Below, piece by piece: positions 7,229-15,460 of a DNA stretch of 64,000 bases (its first letter is position 1; each line of letters opens with the position of its first letter). The notes beneath the pieces are model-generated. The model searched no databases. It was not told the origin of the DNA and worked only from the letters and a program-made list of their open reading frames with translations. Both the position numbers and the translations under genes were made by a program. The DNA is taken from contig JAVSMW010000020.1 of NCBI GenBank assembly GCA_032027005.1, positions 38,881 through 102,880 on the forward strand. Reading direction: 5' to 3'. The DNA comes from JAVSMW01 sp032027005. GTDB lineage: Bacteria; Bacillota; Thermincolia; Thermincolales; UBA2595.

Positions 7229-8836
7229 ATGTTAAACCGGAGTTCACGGCTGATGTGGCAGTTTTTCTGGCTTTACCTGGGGATTGCCTTATTTGGCGCG
7301 GCACTCATAACTGTAAATAATATCTTTATTAACGGAAGCAGTATAAAACATTTAATGACTTATAATTTAAAGGGTATTGCTGTGCAGGTGGCTGCTTTGG
7401 CCATTATTTTTCAAGCGATCACTTTTCTGCGATTGGCGGAAGTACGCCGATTTCTGCGGGAAGGGGACAGGCAGGCAAATTTACCTTTGGTTTGGAATCG
7501 ATTAATTAATTTCCCCAATGAAGTATTTTGGGGGATGGTAGTGTTCGCCTTAATTAATTCTCCTCTTTTTCATATCGGACAGCATTTGGCATTAGGCCAA
7601 TCTCTGATAAATTGGGATCGATTTCAGATTTATTCTGATATTAAAAGCTTCTTTTTTGAACAAGCCATCTGTTTAATGTTAGCCATCCTTTTTTATATTT
7701 TTACCCGCAGAATTATCAGACCATACCTTCTTACCCTGCCTGGGCAAGGACTGACCGGGTTAAAACAATCAACCTTTATGAAGCCTCTCATGATTACCTT
7801 CTGCAGCATCTTATTAATTACTGTCTTTAGTATCAGTTGGTATGTGTTAAGAACAGTTTTGCTGGATAAGCCTCTGGAGTTCCCGGTTTTACTGGGCATA
7901 GGTGGATTTAATGTGATATTCGGTTTTTTCATACTTGCTATATTAGCTTCTGAATTCCGGAGAGAGCTTATGCTGCTGCTGAAAGCAATGAGCTCACTGC
8001 TGGGAGAGGAGAGGGCTAAGCTCCATGGAAAAATACCGGTTATTTCCAGAGACGAAGTAGGAGGACTGGGAACTGTTTTTAACCAACTCCAGGAACGCAT
8101 CCTTGAAGAGTACCGGGAGATTGATACGGATCTCCGGTTAGCCTATTCGGTGCAGCAAAGGTTGCTGCCAAAGGCTGAGCAAAGGTTTGGTCAATTCAGT
8201 ATCGCAGGTGCCTGTCAACCAAGCAGGGAAGTAGGCGGTGATTTTTTTGACATGTTGAACCTGGATCAGCACAGGTTTGTAGTTATAACGGGAGATGTGT
8301 CAGGTAAGGGAATGCCGGCAGCATTGTTAATGTCTGCTTTGCTGACTCTTTTCCGGGCAACGGTTCGCCAATACAGGTCGGCAGAGGAAGTACTTAATCA
8401 AATGAACCTGACGATAGAGGAAATAGTGCAAGGGGATATGTTTTTAACGCTAGGCATTGCAGTTTTTGACAGTGAGAAAAAGACATTGGAGTATGCCAGT
8501 GCCGGGCATATGGCTCCCTATCTGATCAGGGGGGCAAAGATTGAACAGATCCAGGTTTCGTCACTGCCCATGGGAGTGAATAAAGATGAAATCTATGATA
8601 AAAAAATTATCCCTATTGAAGCCGGTGATAGGTTTATCTTTTACACCGACGGCATAGTGGAAGCTTTTATTAATGAAAGGGAAATCCTGGGCTTTGCAGG
8701 GTTTGAAGGCCTGTTGGCAAAACTGGACAGAACCCTTCCCGTGGCGGAGCAGGTGCAGCTCCTGTTAAAGCAGCTGCCTCGCCGTAATGGCGCCATTGAA
8801 GATGACCGGACTCTGGTCATGGTGGAAGTTGCTTAA
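7229..8836 (+). CDS. Membrane PP2C/SpoIIE-family serine phosphatase (RsbU-like)
   Basis: 535 aa. About six membrane segments in residues 1-255, a HAMP-like linker (ISRDEVGGLGTVFNQLQERI), then a PP2C-SIM phosphatase domain (~310-535): CQPSREVGGDFFDM, VITGDVSGKGMPAALLMSAL, EYASAGHMAPYLI, FIFYTDGIVEAF and EDDRTLVMVEV. The Asp residues bind metal. Family role: it dephosphorylates a STAS anti-anti-sigma factor. The matching kinase and STAS protein lie just downstream, so the partner is most likely the 9367 product. No gap to the regulator gene upstream. Confidence 0.92.
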   Translation: MLNRSSRLMWQFFWLYLGIALFGAALITVNNIFINGSSIKHLMTYNLKGIAVQVAALAIIFQAITFLRLAEVRRFLREGDRQANLPLVWNRLINFPNEVFWGMVVFALINSPLFHIGQHLALGQSLINWDRFQIYSDIKSFFFEQAICLMLAILFYIFTRRIIRPYLLTLPGQGLTGLKQSTFMKPLMITFCSILLITVFSISWYVLRTVLLDKPLEFPVLLGIGGFNVIFGFFILAILASEFRRELMLLLKAMSSLLGEERAKLHGKIPVISRDEVGGLGTVFNQLQERILEEYREIDTDLRLAYSVQQRLLPKAEQRFGQFSIAGACQPSREVGGDFFDMLNLDQHRFVVITGDVSGKGMPAALLMSALLTLFRATVRQYRSAEEVLNQMNLTIEEIVQGDMFLTLGIAVFDSEKKTLEYASAGHMAPYLIRGAKIEQIQVSSLPMGVNKDEIYDKKIIPIEAGDRFIFYTDGIVEAFINEREILGFAGFEGLLAKLDRTLPVAEQVQLLLKQLPRRNGAIEDDRTLVMVEVA

Positions 8837-8861
8837 AATTATTTTTTGACAAGTTGCTTAA

Positions 8862-8893
8862 GTAAGAAAATTGTAAGAAGTGTTTGCTAGAAT
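8862..8893 (+). promoter_or_regulatory. Direct heptamer repeat plus -10 before the RsbW-like gene
   Basis: GTAAGAA (8862-8868) and GTAAGAA (8873-8879) lie exactly 11 bp apart; 8 bp later comes TAGAAT (8888-8893) as -10. No usable -35 is correctly spaced. This is the geometry of SARP activator sites. The identical 19-mer recurs at 9822-9840. Confidence 0.65.
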
Positions 8894-8932
8894 GAGGGCA
8901 GGATAGTTTAAAATAGATAGGGATGTTCAATA

Positions 8933-9370
8933 GTGGAAAATAAAACTAATAAACAGACCTGGGAAATTATTATAAAAAGCAGGTGGGGCGAAGAAAAAAA
9001 AGTGCTTCACGAGCTGGATAGCAGGTTAGCGGCAGGGCTATACCGGGAAGAAGACTGTTTTGAGCTTAAAACTGCAGTGGCAGAAGCATGTCTGAATAGC
9101 ATTGAACACGGCAATGACTTAGATCCCCGGCTATCGGTGGAAGTAAAAGTTTTTTTAGTTGCTGATACAATTTGTGTAGAAGTTTGGGATCATGGACCCG
9201 GTTTTAATAAGGTACCACCTATGCCTGATCACAAGCAGGACAGGGGCCGGGGATTGTGGATAATTAACAATATGGTGGATGAGTGGAGCTGTTGCTGTGA
9301 TCAGGATAGAAATACTTTTGGTCTAAAAATGGTCAAGAAAATGCGGAAGAGAAACGAGGGGAACTTGTGA
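8933..9370 (+). CDS. RsbW-like anti-sigma factor / serine kinase
   Basis: 145 aa, GTG start. HATPase_c_2 fold: N-box AVAEACLNSIEHGND, G1 box VEVWDHGPGFNKV, G2 box DRGRGLWIINNMVDEW. Relatives bind a sigma factor or another target and phosphorylate a STAS partner. It overlaps the STAS gene (GTGA at 9367-9370), a sign of translational coupling. No sigma factor gene lies in the window, so the module may act through a sigma elsewhere or through another target. Confidence 0.92.
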   Translation: MENKTNKQTWEIIIKSRWGEEKKVLHELDSRLAAGLYREEDCFELKTAVAEACLNSIEHGNDLDPRLSVEVKVFLVADTICVEVWDHGPGFNKVPPMPDHKQDRGRGLWIINNMVDEWSCCCDQDRNTFGLKMVKKMRKRNEGNL

Positions 9371-9741
9371 CTGCAGAGCTAATTATTAAGGAAGAAATAA
9401 AAGAAGGCGTTTTTCTGCTTCACCTAACGGGAGATATTACCAAGACCTCAGGGGACGAACTGCTGAGATGGAGAAAATGGGAAGAAGGTTTACCCGAGGG
9501 AATTCCCTGTTTAATTATTAATTTTGATGAAGTTCAGTATATTAACAGTGCGGGTATAGCGGCCTTAATACGCCTGGTTCGTCTGGGGGTCAATGACCGA
9601 TACCGGTCCGGCTGTTACGGGTTAAGCTACCACTACGAGAAATTATTTACTATGGTCGGTTTAACTAAGTATATACGGATTTTCCCCAGTGAATGGGCGG
9701 CGGTGGATGGTATCAAATTAATTAATGATGAACAAAAATAA
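9367..9741 (+). CDS. STAS-domain anti-sigma factor antagonist (RsbV/SpoIIAA-like)
   Basis: 124 aa, GTG start overlapping the kinase stop. The phospho-acceptor motif is DEVQYINSAGIAALIRLVRL, with the serine in NSAG at the usual position (typical families have D-S-S-G). Expected cycle: phosphorylated by the upstream kinase, dephosphorylated by the 7229 phosphatase. The C-terminal half (HYEKLFTMVGLTKYIRIF) is STAS-like. A terminator follows. Confidence 0.9.
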   Translation: MTAELIIKEEIKEGVFLLHLTGDITKTSGDELLRWRKWEEGLPEGIPCLIINFDEVQYINSAGIAALIRLVRLGVNDRYRSGCYGLSYHYEKLFTMVGLTKYIRIFPSEWAAVDGIKLINDEQK

Positions 9742-9771
9742 GAACAAAAATTAAGTAGAGTTAAGTTTGAG

Positions 9772-9820
9772 GAGTGCATTTCGAAGACTTATTATGAGTC
9801 TTTGAGATGTACTCTTTTTT
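9772..9820 (+). terminator. Terminator after the STAS gene
   Basis: Long imperfect hairpin: GAGTGCATTTC (9772-9782) pairs with GAGATGTACTC (9804-9814) through two G-U pairs, with inner AAGACT/AGTCTT, followed by six Ts. Confidence 0.75.
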
Positions 9821-9821
9821 C

Positions 9822-9864
9822 GTAAGAAAATTGTAAGAAGTTTTTAAGTGCCGGTATTTATAAT
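9822..9864 (+). promoter_or_regulatory. Direct heptamer repeat plus -10 before the SLH protein gene
   Basis: GTAAGAA at 9822 and 9833, a degenerate third copy TTAAGTG at 9844 (11-bp phase), then 8 bp, then TATAAT at 9859-9864. The 19-mer 9822-9840 is identical to that at 8862-8880. No good -35 hexamer, which fits an activator-dependent promoter. Confidence 0.65.
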
Positions 9865-9908
9865 CAAATCAACTAATAATTTGATTTTATTGTAAAGGTG
9901 GTAAGATA

Positions 9909-12900
9909 ATGCGGTCTGTATTAAAAAAGAAGGGCAAGTTTTTGGTTCTGCTAATTACTCTTACAATGTTTTCCCTGCTGCCCGCAGCTGCAGTGGCAGC
10001 GGCTCCGTCAGACATAGGGGGGCATTGGGCCAGTGGACAATTGAGCAAATGGTCCACTCAGGGATTAATTTCAGGATATCCTGACGGCACTCTAAGACCC
10101 GAAGAAAAGATTAAAAGGGCGGAATTTTTTAGACTCATTAATTCCGTTTTTGGGTTTCAGGAGAAAGCATCGGTGGCATTTAGCGATGTACCAGACAGCG
10201 CCTGGTACTACCAGGAGATTGCCAAAGCAGTGGCTGCCGGTTATATATCAGGTTATCCCAATGGCACCATAAAACCAGAGAGTTTTATCACAAGACAGGA
10301 AGCTGCCGTAATCACAGCCAGGGTATTTGGCTTAAATGAAGCTTCTTCCGGGACGGCTCAGACTTTTGCCGACCATGGGATGATAGGTGATTGGGCAAGT
10401 AATTCAGTAAGCTTATTGAAGGACAAGGCAATTATTGACGGTCACCCCAATGGCAGCTTTGGTCCCGCCAATAATATCAAGCGGGGCGAGGCCGTAATAC
10501 TGCTGAGCAAAGCCGGTGGGGAAATTTATAATACCCCCGCAACATACAGCCAGGATGTGGAGGGCAATTTAGTAATTAATACCCCCGGAGTAACTCTCAA
10601 AAATATGACTATTAAGGGTGATCTGTACCTTGCCGAAGGGATCGGGGAAGGAGACGTGACTCTGGATGGAGTTACAGTCAAGGGTAAGACCTATGTTCAG
10701 GGTGGCGGCGAAAACTCAATTGTTTTCTTGAACTCTGCCTTGACTGACGTGGTGGTGAAAAAGCCTGGGTCGCCAGTCAGAGTTGTAGCTAAGGGAAACA
10801 CGACTTTTTCCGGGGCAATTCAGGTGGCTGCCGGAGCAGTGCTGCAGGCAATACAAGATTTCTTCAGCCCAGCCGTCCACTTTAAAGATGTTGTAATAAC
10901 CGAGAAGCTGCCGCCGGATGGCCAGGTGCGTCTGGTAGGAGAGTTTCATAATGTAAAAATAGCAGCCAAAGCCGGTAATATCACTGTTGACAAAGGTAAT
11001 ATTGCTAAATTAGAAACAGTAGGGGGATCTGCCGGGAGTGCTGCCAGGCTGGATATCGCTAAGGCTGTTATCGGTGAGCTGAATGTTTCATCTGATACTT
11101 TTATCAACGTTGCTGCCGGGGCCAAGGTTGGCAGGATTGTTGTGGGAGAAAATGCAGCGGGAGCAAAAATCCAAACCAGTGAAAAAATAGTAATTGAAAT
11201 CAAGGCTAATAATGTAATGGTAAACAATAAGTTATATAAGACAGGGGACGTTGTTCAGGTGGCCGAGGGCGGAGCAACCGGTCTGGTTGTACCGTCCGGC
11301 TCCTCGGGTGGGGGCAGTTCTGCTGCCGCCCCACCGACAGCCTTGGCAAAAGTAAGCCAGCCTGCCTGGAATGGCGATAGTATACAGTGGGTTGATATTG
11401 CCAATGAATCAGGCTATGCCCTGCAGCTTTATAAAGATAGCGTGGCGGTCGGAGCTGTGGTAAATGTAGCGGCAGGTTCTACCAGCTATGATTTTGGCAC
11501 AGTCATAAATGACCAGGGTCCAGGCAGTTACAAAGTTACAATAAAAGCCACAGGTGACGGGGTAACTAATACAGATGGGTTAACATCAGACGCTTCAGGG
11601 GTTAAAATAAAATTAATCCAGTTGGCTCAGGTCGACCAACCCACCTGGGATGGAGATATCATCCGGTGGAATCCTGTGGAAAACGCAGACAGTTATGTAG
11701 TAGAATTTTATAAAGATGGTGTATATCAAACTACAAAAGGTTCCGGGGCAGACACAACCAGTTGGGACTTTGGGGCAGATATAACTACAGGCGGACTGGG
11801 GAGCTATACCGTCACAGTGAAAGCAGCAGGAGATGGAATAACATATGGAGATGGATTGGCGTCAATTGCTTCGGCAGCAAAAGTAAAAGCGCTGATCGTA
11901 TACGACAAAGTCGACCAGCCTTACTGGGGCGGGGATGGGGAACTAATCCAGTGGAACGGCGTAGAAAATGGCTTTGGCTACGATGTACGGCTCTATAAAA
12001 ATGGGACATTGATACAAACAATAGAAAACACCGTAGGCACCGGCTTTGACCTTGGAGATGAAATGACGCTGTCCGGCAGTTACACAGTAACTGTGACAGC
12101 CAGAGGTGACGGCACAACTTATGCCGATGGACCCACATCAGACGAGTCGGCGGCTAATGTAGTACCACTGATTGCCTTGGCCAAAGTAGGCCAGCCGGCC
12201 TGGAATGGCTATGTTATTCAGTGGGTTGACATAGCCAACGAATCAGGGTATGACTTGCAGCTTTATAAAGATAACGTGCCGGTCGGAGCTGTGGTTAATG
12301 TTGCGGCAAACATAACCAGCTATAACTTTGGCACTGTCATAAATAATCAGGGTGTAGGCAGTTACAAAGTTACAGTAAAAGCCAGAGGTGATGGGGTAAC
12401 TTATACAGATGGTTTAACTTCAGATTATTCAGGAGTTAGAATAAAATTAAACCAATTAGCGCAGGTAGATCAACCCGCCTGGGAAGGGGATATCATTAGC
12501 TGGAATCCTGTGGCAAACGCCCATAATTATGTAGTGGAGCTTTACAGAGATAATGCCTTCCTGACTTCCAGAAGTCCTGGCGCAGTTGAAACCAGTTGTG
12601 ACTTTGGCATGGATATTGCCGGAGGCGGGCTGGGCAGCTACACCGTCACAGTGAGAGCAGCCGGAGATGGCATAACTTATGGCGATGGATTAACGTCAAT
12701 TGCTTCGGAAGCAAATGTAAAAGCTCTGATAGTATATGACAAGGTAGACCAGCCCTACTGGGGCGGGGATGGGGACGTCATCATGTGGAATGGTGTTAAT
12801 AATGGGTTTGGCTATGATGTACGGCTTTACAGAAATGGGACATTGATACAAACAGTTGAAAACACCGCGGGTACCGGCTTTGACCTTGGAGATTACATGA

Positions 12901-13253
12901 CACAGCTCGGCAGCTATACAGTAACTGTGACAGCCAGAGGTGATGATACGACTTATGCGGACGGACCGACATCAGACGAGTCAGCTGCTAATGTGAAATC
13001 TCAGAAGTATACGTTAACGTTACAAGTTAATTCCTGGGAAGGGGGTTATATTGACCGTGATCCCAGCGGGCAATATTCAGAAGGAGAACAGGTCAACGCT
13101 TCTGCCACAGCTAACTTCGGATATCACTTTGTAAACTGGACAGTAGACGGAAATCCAGTTGACTGGAATTCTAATATTTTGTACACAATGCCGGCCGCTA
13201 ATGTAACTTTGGTAGCTAATTTTGAAGCTGATATCATAGATAATTTTGAATAG
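9909..13253 (+). CDS. S-layer (SLH) surface protein with Fn3-like repeats
   Basis: 1114 aa, AAGGTGG before ATG. Signal peptide ~1-32 (KKKGKFLVLLITLTMFSLL..AVAAA). Three SLH domains at ~35-205 (GLISGYPDGTLRPEE, GYISGYPNGTIKPES, AIIDGHPNGSFGPAN), which anchor proteins to pyruvylated wall polymer. Residues ~210-460 look like a beta-helix or carbohydrate-binding region, then a Gly/Ser linker (SGSSGGGSSAAAPP). Six ~93-aa Fn3-like repeats follow in order A-B-C-A-B-C, and an InlB-type repeat ends the protein (YTLTLQVNSWEGG..YHFVNWTVDG). It is likely a major surface or adhesion protein. The promoter shares its operator with the kinase gene upstream. Confidence 0.93.
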   Translation: MRSVLKKKGKFLVLLITLTMFSLLPAAAVAAAPSDIGGHWASGQLSKWSTQGLISGYPDGTLRPEEKIKRAEFFRLINSVFGFQEKASVAFSDVPDSAWYYQEIAKAVAAGYISGYPNGTIKPESFITRQEAAVITARVFGLNEASSGTAQTFADHGMIGDWASNSVSLLKDKAIIDGHPNGSFGPANNIKRGEAVILLSKAGGEIYNTPATYSQDVEGNLVINTPGVTLKNMTIKGDLYLAEGIGEGDVTLDGVTVKGKTYVQGGGENSIVFLNSALTDVVVKKPGSPVRVVAKGNTTFSGAIQVAAGAVLQAIQDFFSPAVHFKDVVITEKLPPDGQVRLVGEFHNVKIAAKAGNITVDKGNIAKLETVGGSAGSAARLDIAKAVIGELNVSSDTFINVAAGAKVGRIVVGENAAGAKIQTSEKIVIEIKANNVMVNNKLYKTGDVVQVAEGGATGLVVPSGSSGGGSSAAAPPTALAKVSQPAWNGDSIQWVDIANESGYALQLYKDSVAVGAVVNVAAGSTSYDFGTVINDQGPGSYKVTIKATGDGVTNTDGLTSDASGVKIKLIQLAQVDQPTWDGDIIRWNPVENADSYVVEFYKDGVYQTTKGSGADTTSWDFGADITTGGLGSYTVTVKAAGDGITYGDGLASIASAAKVKALIVYDKVDQPYWGGDGELIQWNGVENGFGYDVRLYKNGTLIQTIENTVGTGFDLGDEMTLSGSYTVTVTARGDGTTYADGPTSDESAANVVPLIALAKVGQPAWNGYVIQWVDIANESGYDLQLYKDNVPVGAVVNVAANITSYNFGTVINNQGVGSYKVTVKARGDGVTYTDGLTSDYSGVRIKLNQLAQVDQPAWEGDIISWNPVANAHNYVVELYRDNAFLTSRSPGAVETSCDFGMDIAGGGLGSYTVTVRAAGDGITYGDGLTSIASEANVKALIVYDKVDQPYWGGDGDVIMWNGVNNGFGYDVRLYRNGTLIQTVENTAGTGFDLGDYMTQLGSYTVTVTARGDDTTYADGPTSDESAANVKSQKYTLTLQVNSWEGGYIDRDPSGQYSEGEQVNASATANFGYHFVNWTVDGNPVDWNSNILYTMPAANVTLVANFEADIIDNFE
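11343..13010 (+). repeat. Two tandem 834-bp super-repeats inside the SLH gene
   Basis: Units beginning LAKVSQPAWNG (11343) and LAKVGQPAWNG (12177) are 834 bp apart. Each contains three ~93-codon subunits beginning LAKV-QP, LAQVDQP and VYDKVDQPYWGGDG. Corresponding subunits of the two blocks are much more alike than neighbours within a block, so a three-domain block was duplicated as one. Confidence 0.9.
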
Positions 13254-13283
13254 GAAGTTCCAGAGGAACAACAAAACGTAAAT

Positions 13284-13318
13284 AAAGGGAGCGGCCCATG
13301 TGGGTCGCTCCCTTTATA
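13284..13318. terminator. Bidirectional terminator
   Basis: AAAGGGAGCG (13284-13293) / CGCTCCCTTT (13306-13315), with inner GCCCA/TGGGT pairs. It lies between convergent genes. Confidence 0.85.
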
Positions 13319-13328
13319 TTAATTAATT

Positions 13329-14216
13329 TCAGGTAGTAGCCGGAACACAGATTCTCTGGCCAATAAAGAGAGCATTGGGATTGATGCCTGGATTAGCCTG
13401 TAACAATACATTAACGGTGGTATTGAATCTATTGGCAATAGCGAATAGGGTATCCCCAGCCACTATAGTATATGTGGTAAACCCGGTTGGACAGGTAACG
13501 GGCGGTGGAGTGGTGCCCGGGACGCAGATGCGCTGCCCGATAAAGAGAGCATTGGGGTTAATACCGGGATTGGCTTGCAGCAGGACGTTAACAGTGGTAT
13601 TAAATCTTATTGCAATTGCATAAAGGGTATCTCCTGCTCTGATGGTATAAGTCGTAAATCCGGTGGGGCAGGTAACCGGCGGTGGACCACTGGGAACACA
13701 GATTTGCTGCCCAATAAACAGAGCATTAGGGTTAATGCCGGGATTGGCCTGTAACAGCACATTAACTGTGGTATTAAATCTTATGGCAAGAGCATAAAGG
13801 GTATCTCCTGCTCGGATAGTATAGGTCGTGAACCCGGTAGGGCAGGTAACAGGCGGCGGAGTGGTGCCAGGAACGCAGATTTGCTGCCCAATAAAGAGGG
13901 CATTGGGGTTAATACCAGGGTTGGCCTGAATAAGAACGGCAACTGTAGTGTTAAATCTGATTGCAAGAGCGTAGAGAGTATCCCCTGCTCTGATAGTATA
14001 TGTTGTAAACCCGGTGGGACAGGTAACCGGCGGTGGAGTGGTGCCTGGCATACAGATGCGCTGCCCGATAACCAGGCGGTTAGGATCTACCCCCGGATTA
14101 GCAGCAGTGATGGCTGCAACGGTGGTATTAAACCTCTGGGCTAAGCTAAAATAAGTATCACCTGCTCTGATGATGTAAGGAGTTGTGCCTTGCGGGCATG
14201 GTTGATTAACTGACAA
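13329..14216 (-). CDS. LysM-repeat protein with five LysM domains
   Basis: 295 aa. Five LysM modules of ~58 residues, each starting near CPTGFTTYTIRAGDTLYA and ending GINPNALFIGQQICVPG, joined by TTPPPVT linkers. No signal peptide, so it may act in the mother cell, binding spore cortex or coat peptidoglycan as SafA-like proteins do. Its place behind cotJC supports a spore role (inference). A Cys pair frames each module (CP... and ...ICVP) and may form disulfides. DNA of the central modules is nearly identical. Confidence 0.88.
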   Translation of the reverse strand: MSVNQPCPQGTTPYIIRAGDTYFSLAQRFNTTVAAITAANPGVDPNRLVIGQRICMPGTTPPPVTCPTGFTTYTIRAGDTLYALAIRFNTTVAVLIQANPGINPNALFIGQQICVPGTTPPPVTCPTGFTTYTIRAGDTLYALAIRFNTTVNVLLQANPGINPNALFIGQQICVPSGPPPVTCPTGFTTYTIRAGDTLYAIAIRFNTTVNVLLQANPGINPNALFIGQRICVPGTTPPPVTCPTGFTTYTIVAGDTLFAIANRFNTTVNVLLQANPGINPNALFIGQRICVPATT

Positions 14217-14255
14217 TTAAATCACACCCTTCATTATTTTTTTCGATATTTTATT

Positions 14256-14828
14256 CTAAAAACACTTTTTTGTGTTCATCCAGGTTTGGACATTATCCAG
14301 GACCTCGCCAAATCTCTGGAAGTGCACGACTTCTCTCTCGCGCAGGAATTTAATGGTGTCATTGACACATGGGTCATCACTGAGGTTTAGGATATGCTCA
14401 TAGGTAGCGCGGGCCTTCTGCTCGGCAGCCATGTCTTCTACCAGGTTGGCAACGGGATCACCTTTGGCGGCAAAATATGCTGCCGTAAAAGGTGCTCCGG
14501 CGGCATTTTGCATAAATACGTCTTTACCGTGGTTTACAAAGTAGTCTTCGAGTCCGGCAGCTTTTATCTGAGCTGGGGTAACGCCTTTCATCAGTTTGTA
14601 AAATAGAGAGGCGATGATTTCCCAGTGCGCCAGTTCTTCGGTGCCGATGTCGGTGAGGACACCTTTGGCCATACCTGTTGGCATTGTATAGCGTTGGGTC
14701 AGGTAGCGGTTAGCAGCTGCGGCTTCGCCGTCCGACCCGCCATACTGCTCCAGGATTATTTTAGCCAAGCGCGGGTTTGGGCCGCTCACTCTTACGGGGT
14801 ATTCCAATTTCTTTTCATAGATCCACAT
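14256..14828 (-). CDS. cotJC: Spore coat protein CotJC (manganese-catalase family)
   Basis: 190 aa, start MWIYEKKLEYPVRVSGPNP. Ferritin-like four-helix protein of the Mn-catalase family: LAKIILEQYGGSDGEAAAAN, GVLTDIGTEELAHWEIIA (E..H metal ligands), VEDMAAEQKARATYEHIL and EREVVHFQRFGEVL (second E..H set). It sits in cotJ order A-B-C on the minus strand. Made in the mother cell in Bacillus; possible peroxide protection of the coat. Confidence 0.95.
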   Translation of the reverse strand: MWIYEKKLEYPVRVSGPNPRLAKIILEQYGGSDGEAAAANRYLTQRYTMPTGMAKGVLTDIGTEELAHWEIIASLFYKLMKGVTPAQIKAAGLEDYFVNHGKDVFMQNAAGAPFTAAYFAAKGDPVANLVEDMAAEQKARATYEHILNLSDDPCVNDTIKFLREREVVHFQRFGEVLDNVQTWMNTKKCF

Positions 14829-14842
14829 GTTGCTTAGACCTC

Positions 14843-15109
14843 CTAATAATCAATCTGCCAGGGCCAGGGTTCATCAATCCAGCGCCAGGGGTACTGACTG
14901 GGGGAAGAACCGAAATTAGCAAAGGGACCATAGCACTGTTCATAAGCGGATTTCAGAGTCTGGAGCATTCTGGCAGCATGATTATATTCGGCTAAGGCTC
15001 TCATGTCCGTAGGATGAGTGTCAAGGAAAAGATTAAGGTCTACACAGGTGAATTCGAGGCTCATGATTTCTTTGAGCATTCTGGCTTGTTGAGAAACATT
15101 TCTACTCAT
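14843..15109 (-). CDS. cotJB: Spore coat protein CotJB
   Basis: 88 aa, start MSRNVSQQARMLKEIMSLEF. Typical CotJB features: VDLNLFLDTHPTDMRALAEY, AYEQCYGPFANFG and the Trp-rich C-terminus (YPWRWIDEPWPWQ). It lies 14 bases before cotJC and is required with cotJA/C for coat assembly in Bacillus. RBS-like GAGGGCTGAT upstream. Confidence 0.93.
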   Translation of the reverse strand: MSRNVSQQARMLKEIMSLEFTCVDLNLFLDTHPTDMRALAEYNHAARMLQTLKSAYEQCYGPFANFGSSPSQYPWRWIDEPWPWQIDY

Positions 15110-15124
15110 TATCAGCCCTCCAGT

Positions 15125-15325
15125 TTAATACCACCTGGCGACATGCGGCTGAGGAACATATGGTCGTACAAGTTCAGGGAAAATAGTCCCATGACAGAGT
15201 CCGGTGGCAGGTTCGAAAATCATGTAAAAACATTGATAAGGCGTCCAGGCTTCAGCCAGTTTGGCTTCTGGAAAGCACGCCCCGGTGGGCATTACAGCCG
15301 GGTAGTGATGAAGTGGATTATTCAT
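15125..15325 (-). CDS. cotJA: Spore coat associated protein CotJA
   Basis: 66 aa. CotJA pattern: LAEAWTPYQCFYMIFEP, CHGTIFPELVRPYVPQP. First gene of the cotJ operon, with GAGGGGG upstream. A sigma-K/sigma-E-like promoter lies at 15362-15390. Confidence 0.92.
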   Translation of the reverse strand: MNNPLHHYPAVMPTGACFPEAKLAEAWTPYQCFYMIFEPATGLCHGTIFPELVRPYVPQPHVARWY

Positions 15326-15361
15326 CTGGGAACCCCCTCAAAAAAATAGGTTTTTCAATGT

Positions 15362-15390
15362 TAGAATATGCAGGTAACAGCGGTAATGTT
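15362..15390 (-). promoter_or_regulatory. Candidate sporulation (sigma-K/sigma-E) promoter of cotJ
   Basis: Minus strand: -10 GCATATTCTA fits the sigma-K pattern gCATAnnnTa exactly, and AACA stands 15 bases upstream as the -35. The sigma-E -10 is similar, so the class is uncertain. Transcription would start ~30 bases before cotJA. Confidence 0.5.
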
Positions 15391-15424
15391 ATATGTAAAC
15401 AAATAAATATCGCACTAAAATCAA

Positions 15425-15459
15425 AGAGGGGCTTCCCATGATTTATGGGAAGCCCCTCT
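15425..15459 (-). terminator. Terminator of the DUF4363 gene
   Basis: Perfect 15-bp stem AGAGGGGCTTCCCAT / ATGGGAAGCCCCTCT, 5-base loop. On the minus strand it directly follows the stop at 15461 and is followed by a T-rich run. Confidence 0.85.
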
Positions 15460-15460
15460 A

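Noticed and set aside
11812..12138. 108-codon minus frame inside the SLH gene
   Set aside because: Shadow of a repeat-rich gene; no start signal.
13329..14216. Regular 174-bp DNA repeats considered as a CRISPR-like array
   Set aside because: They encode LysM modules in a single long frame; no short repeat/spacer pattern.
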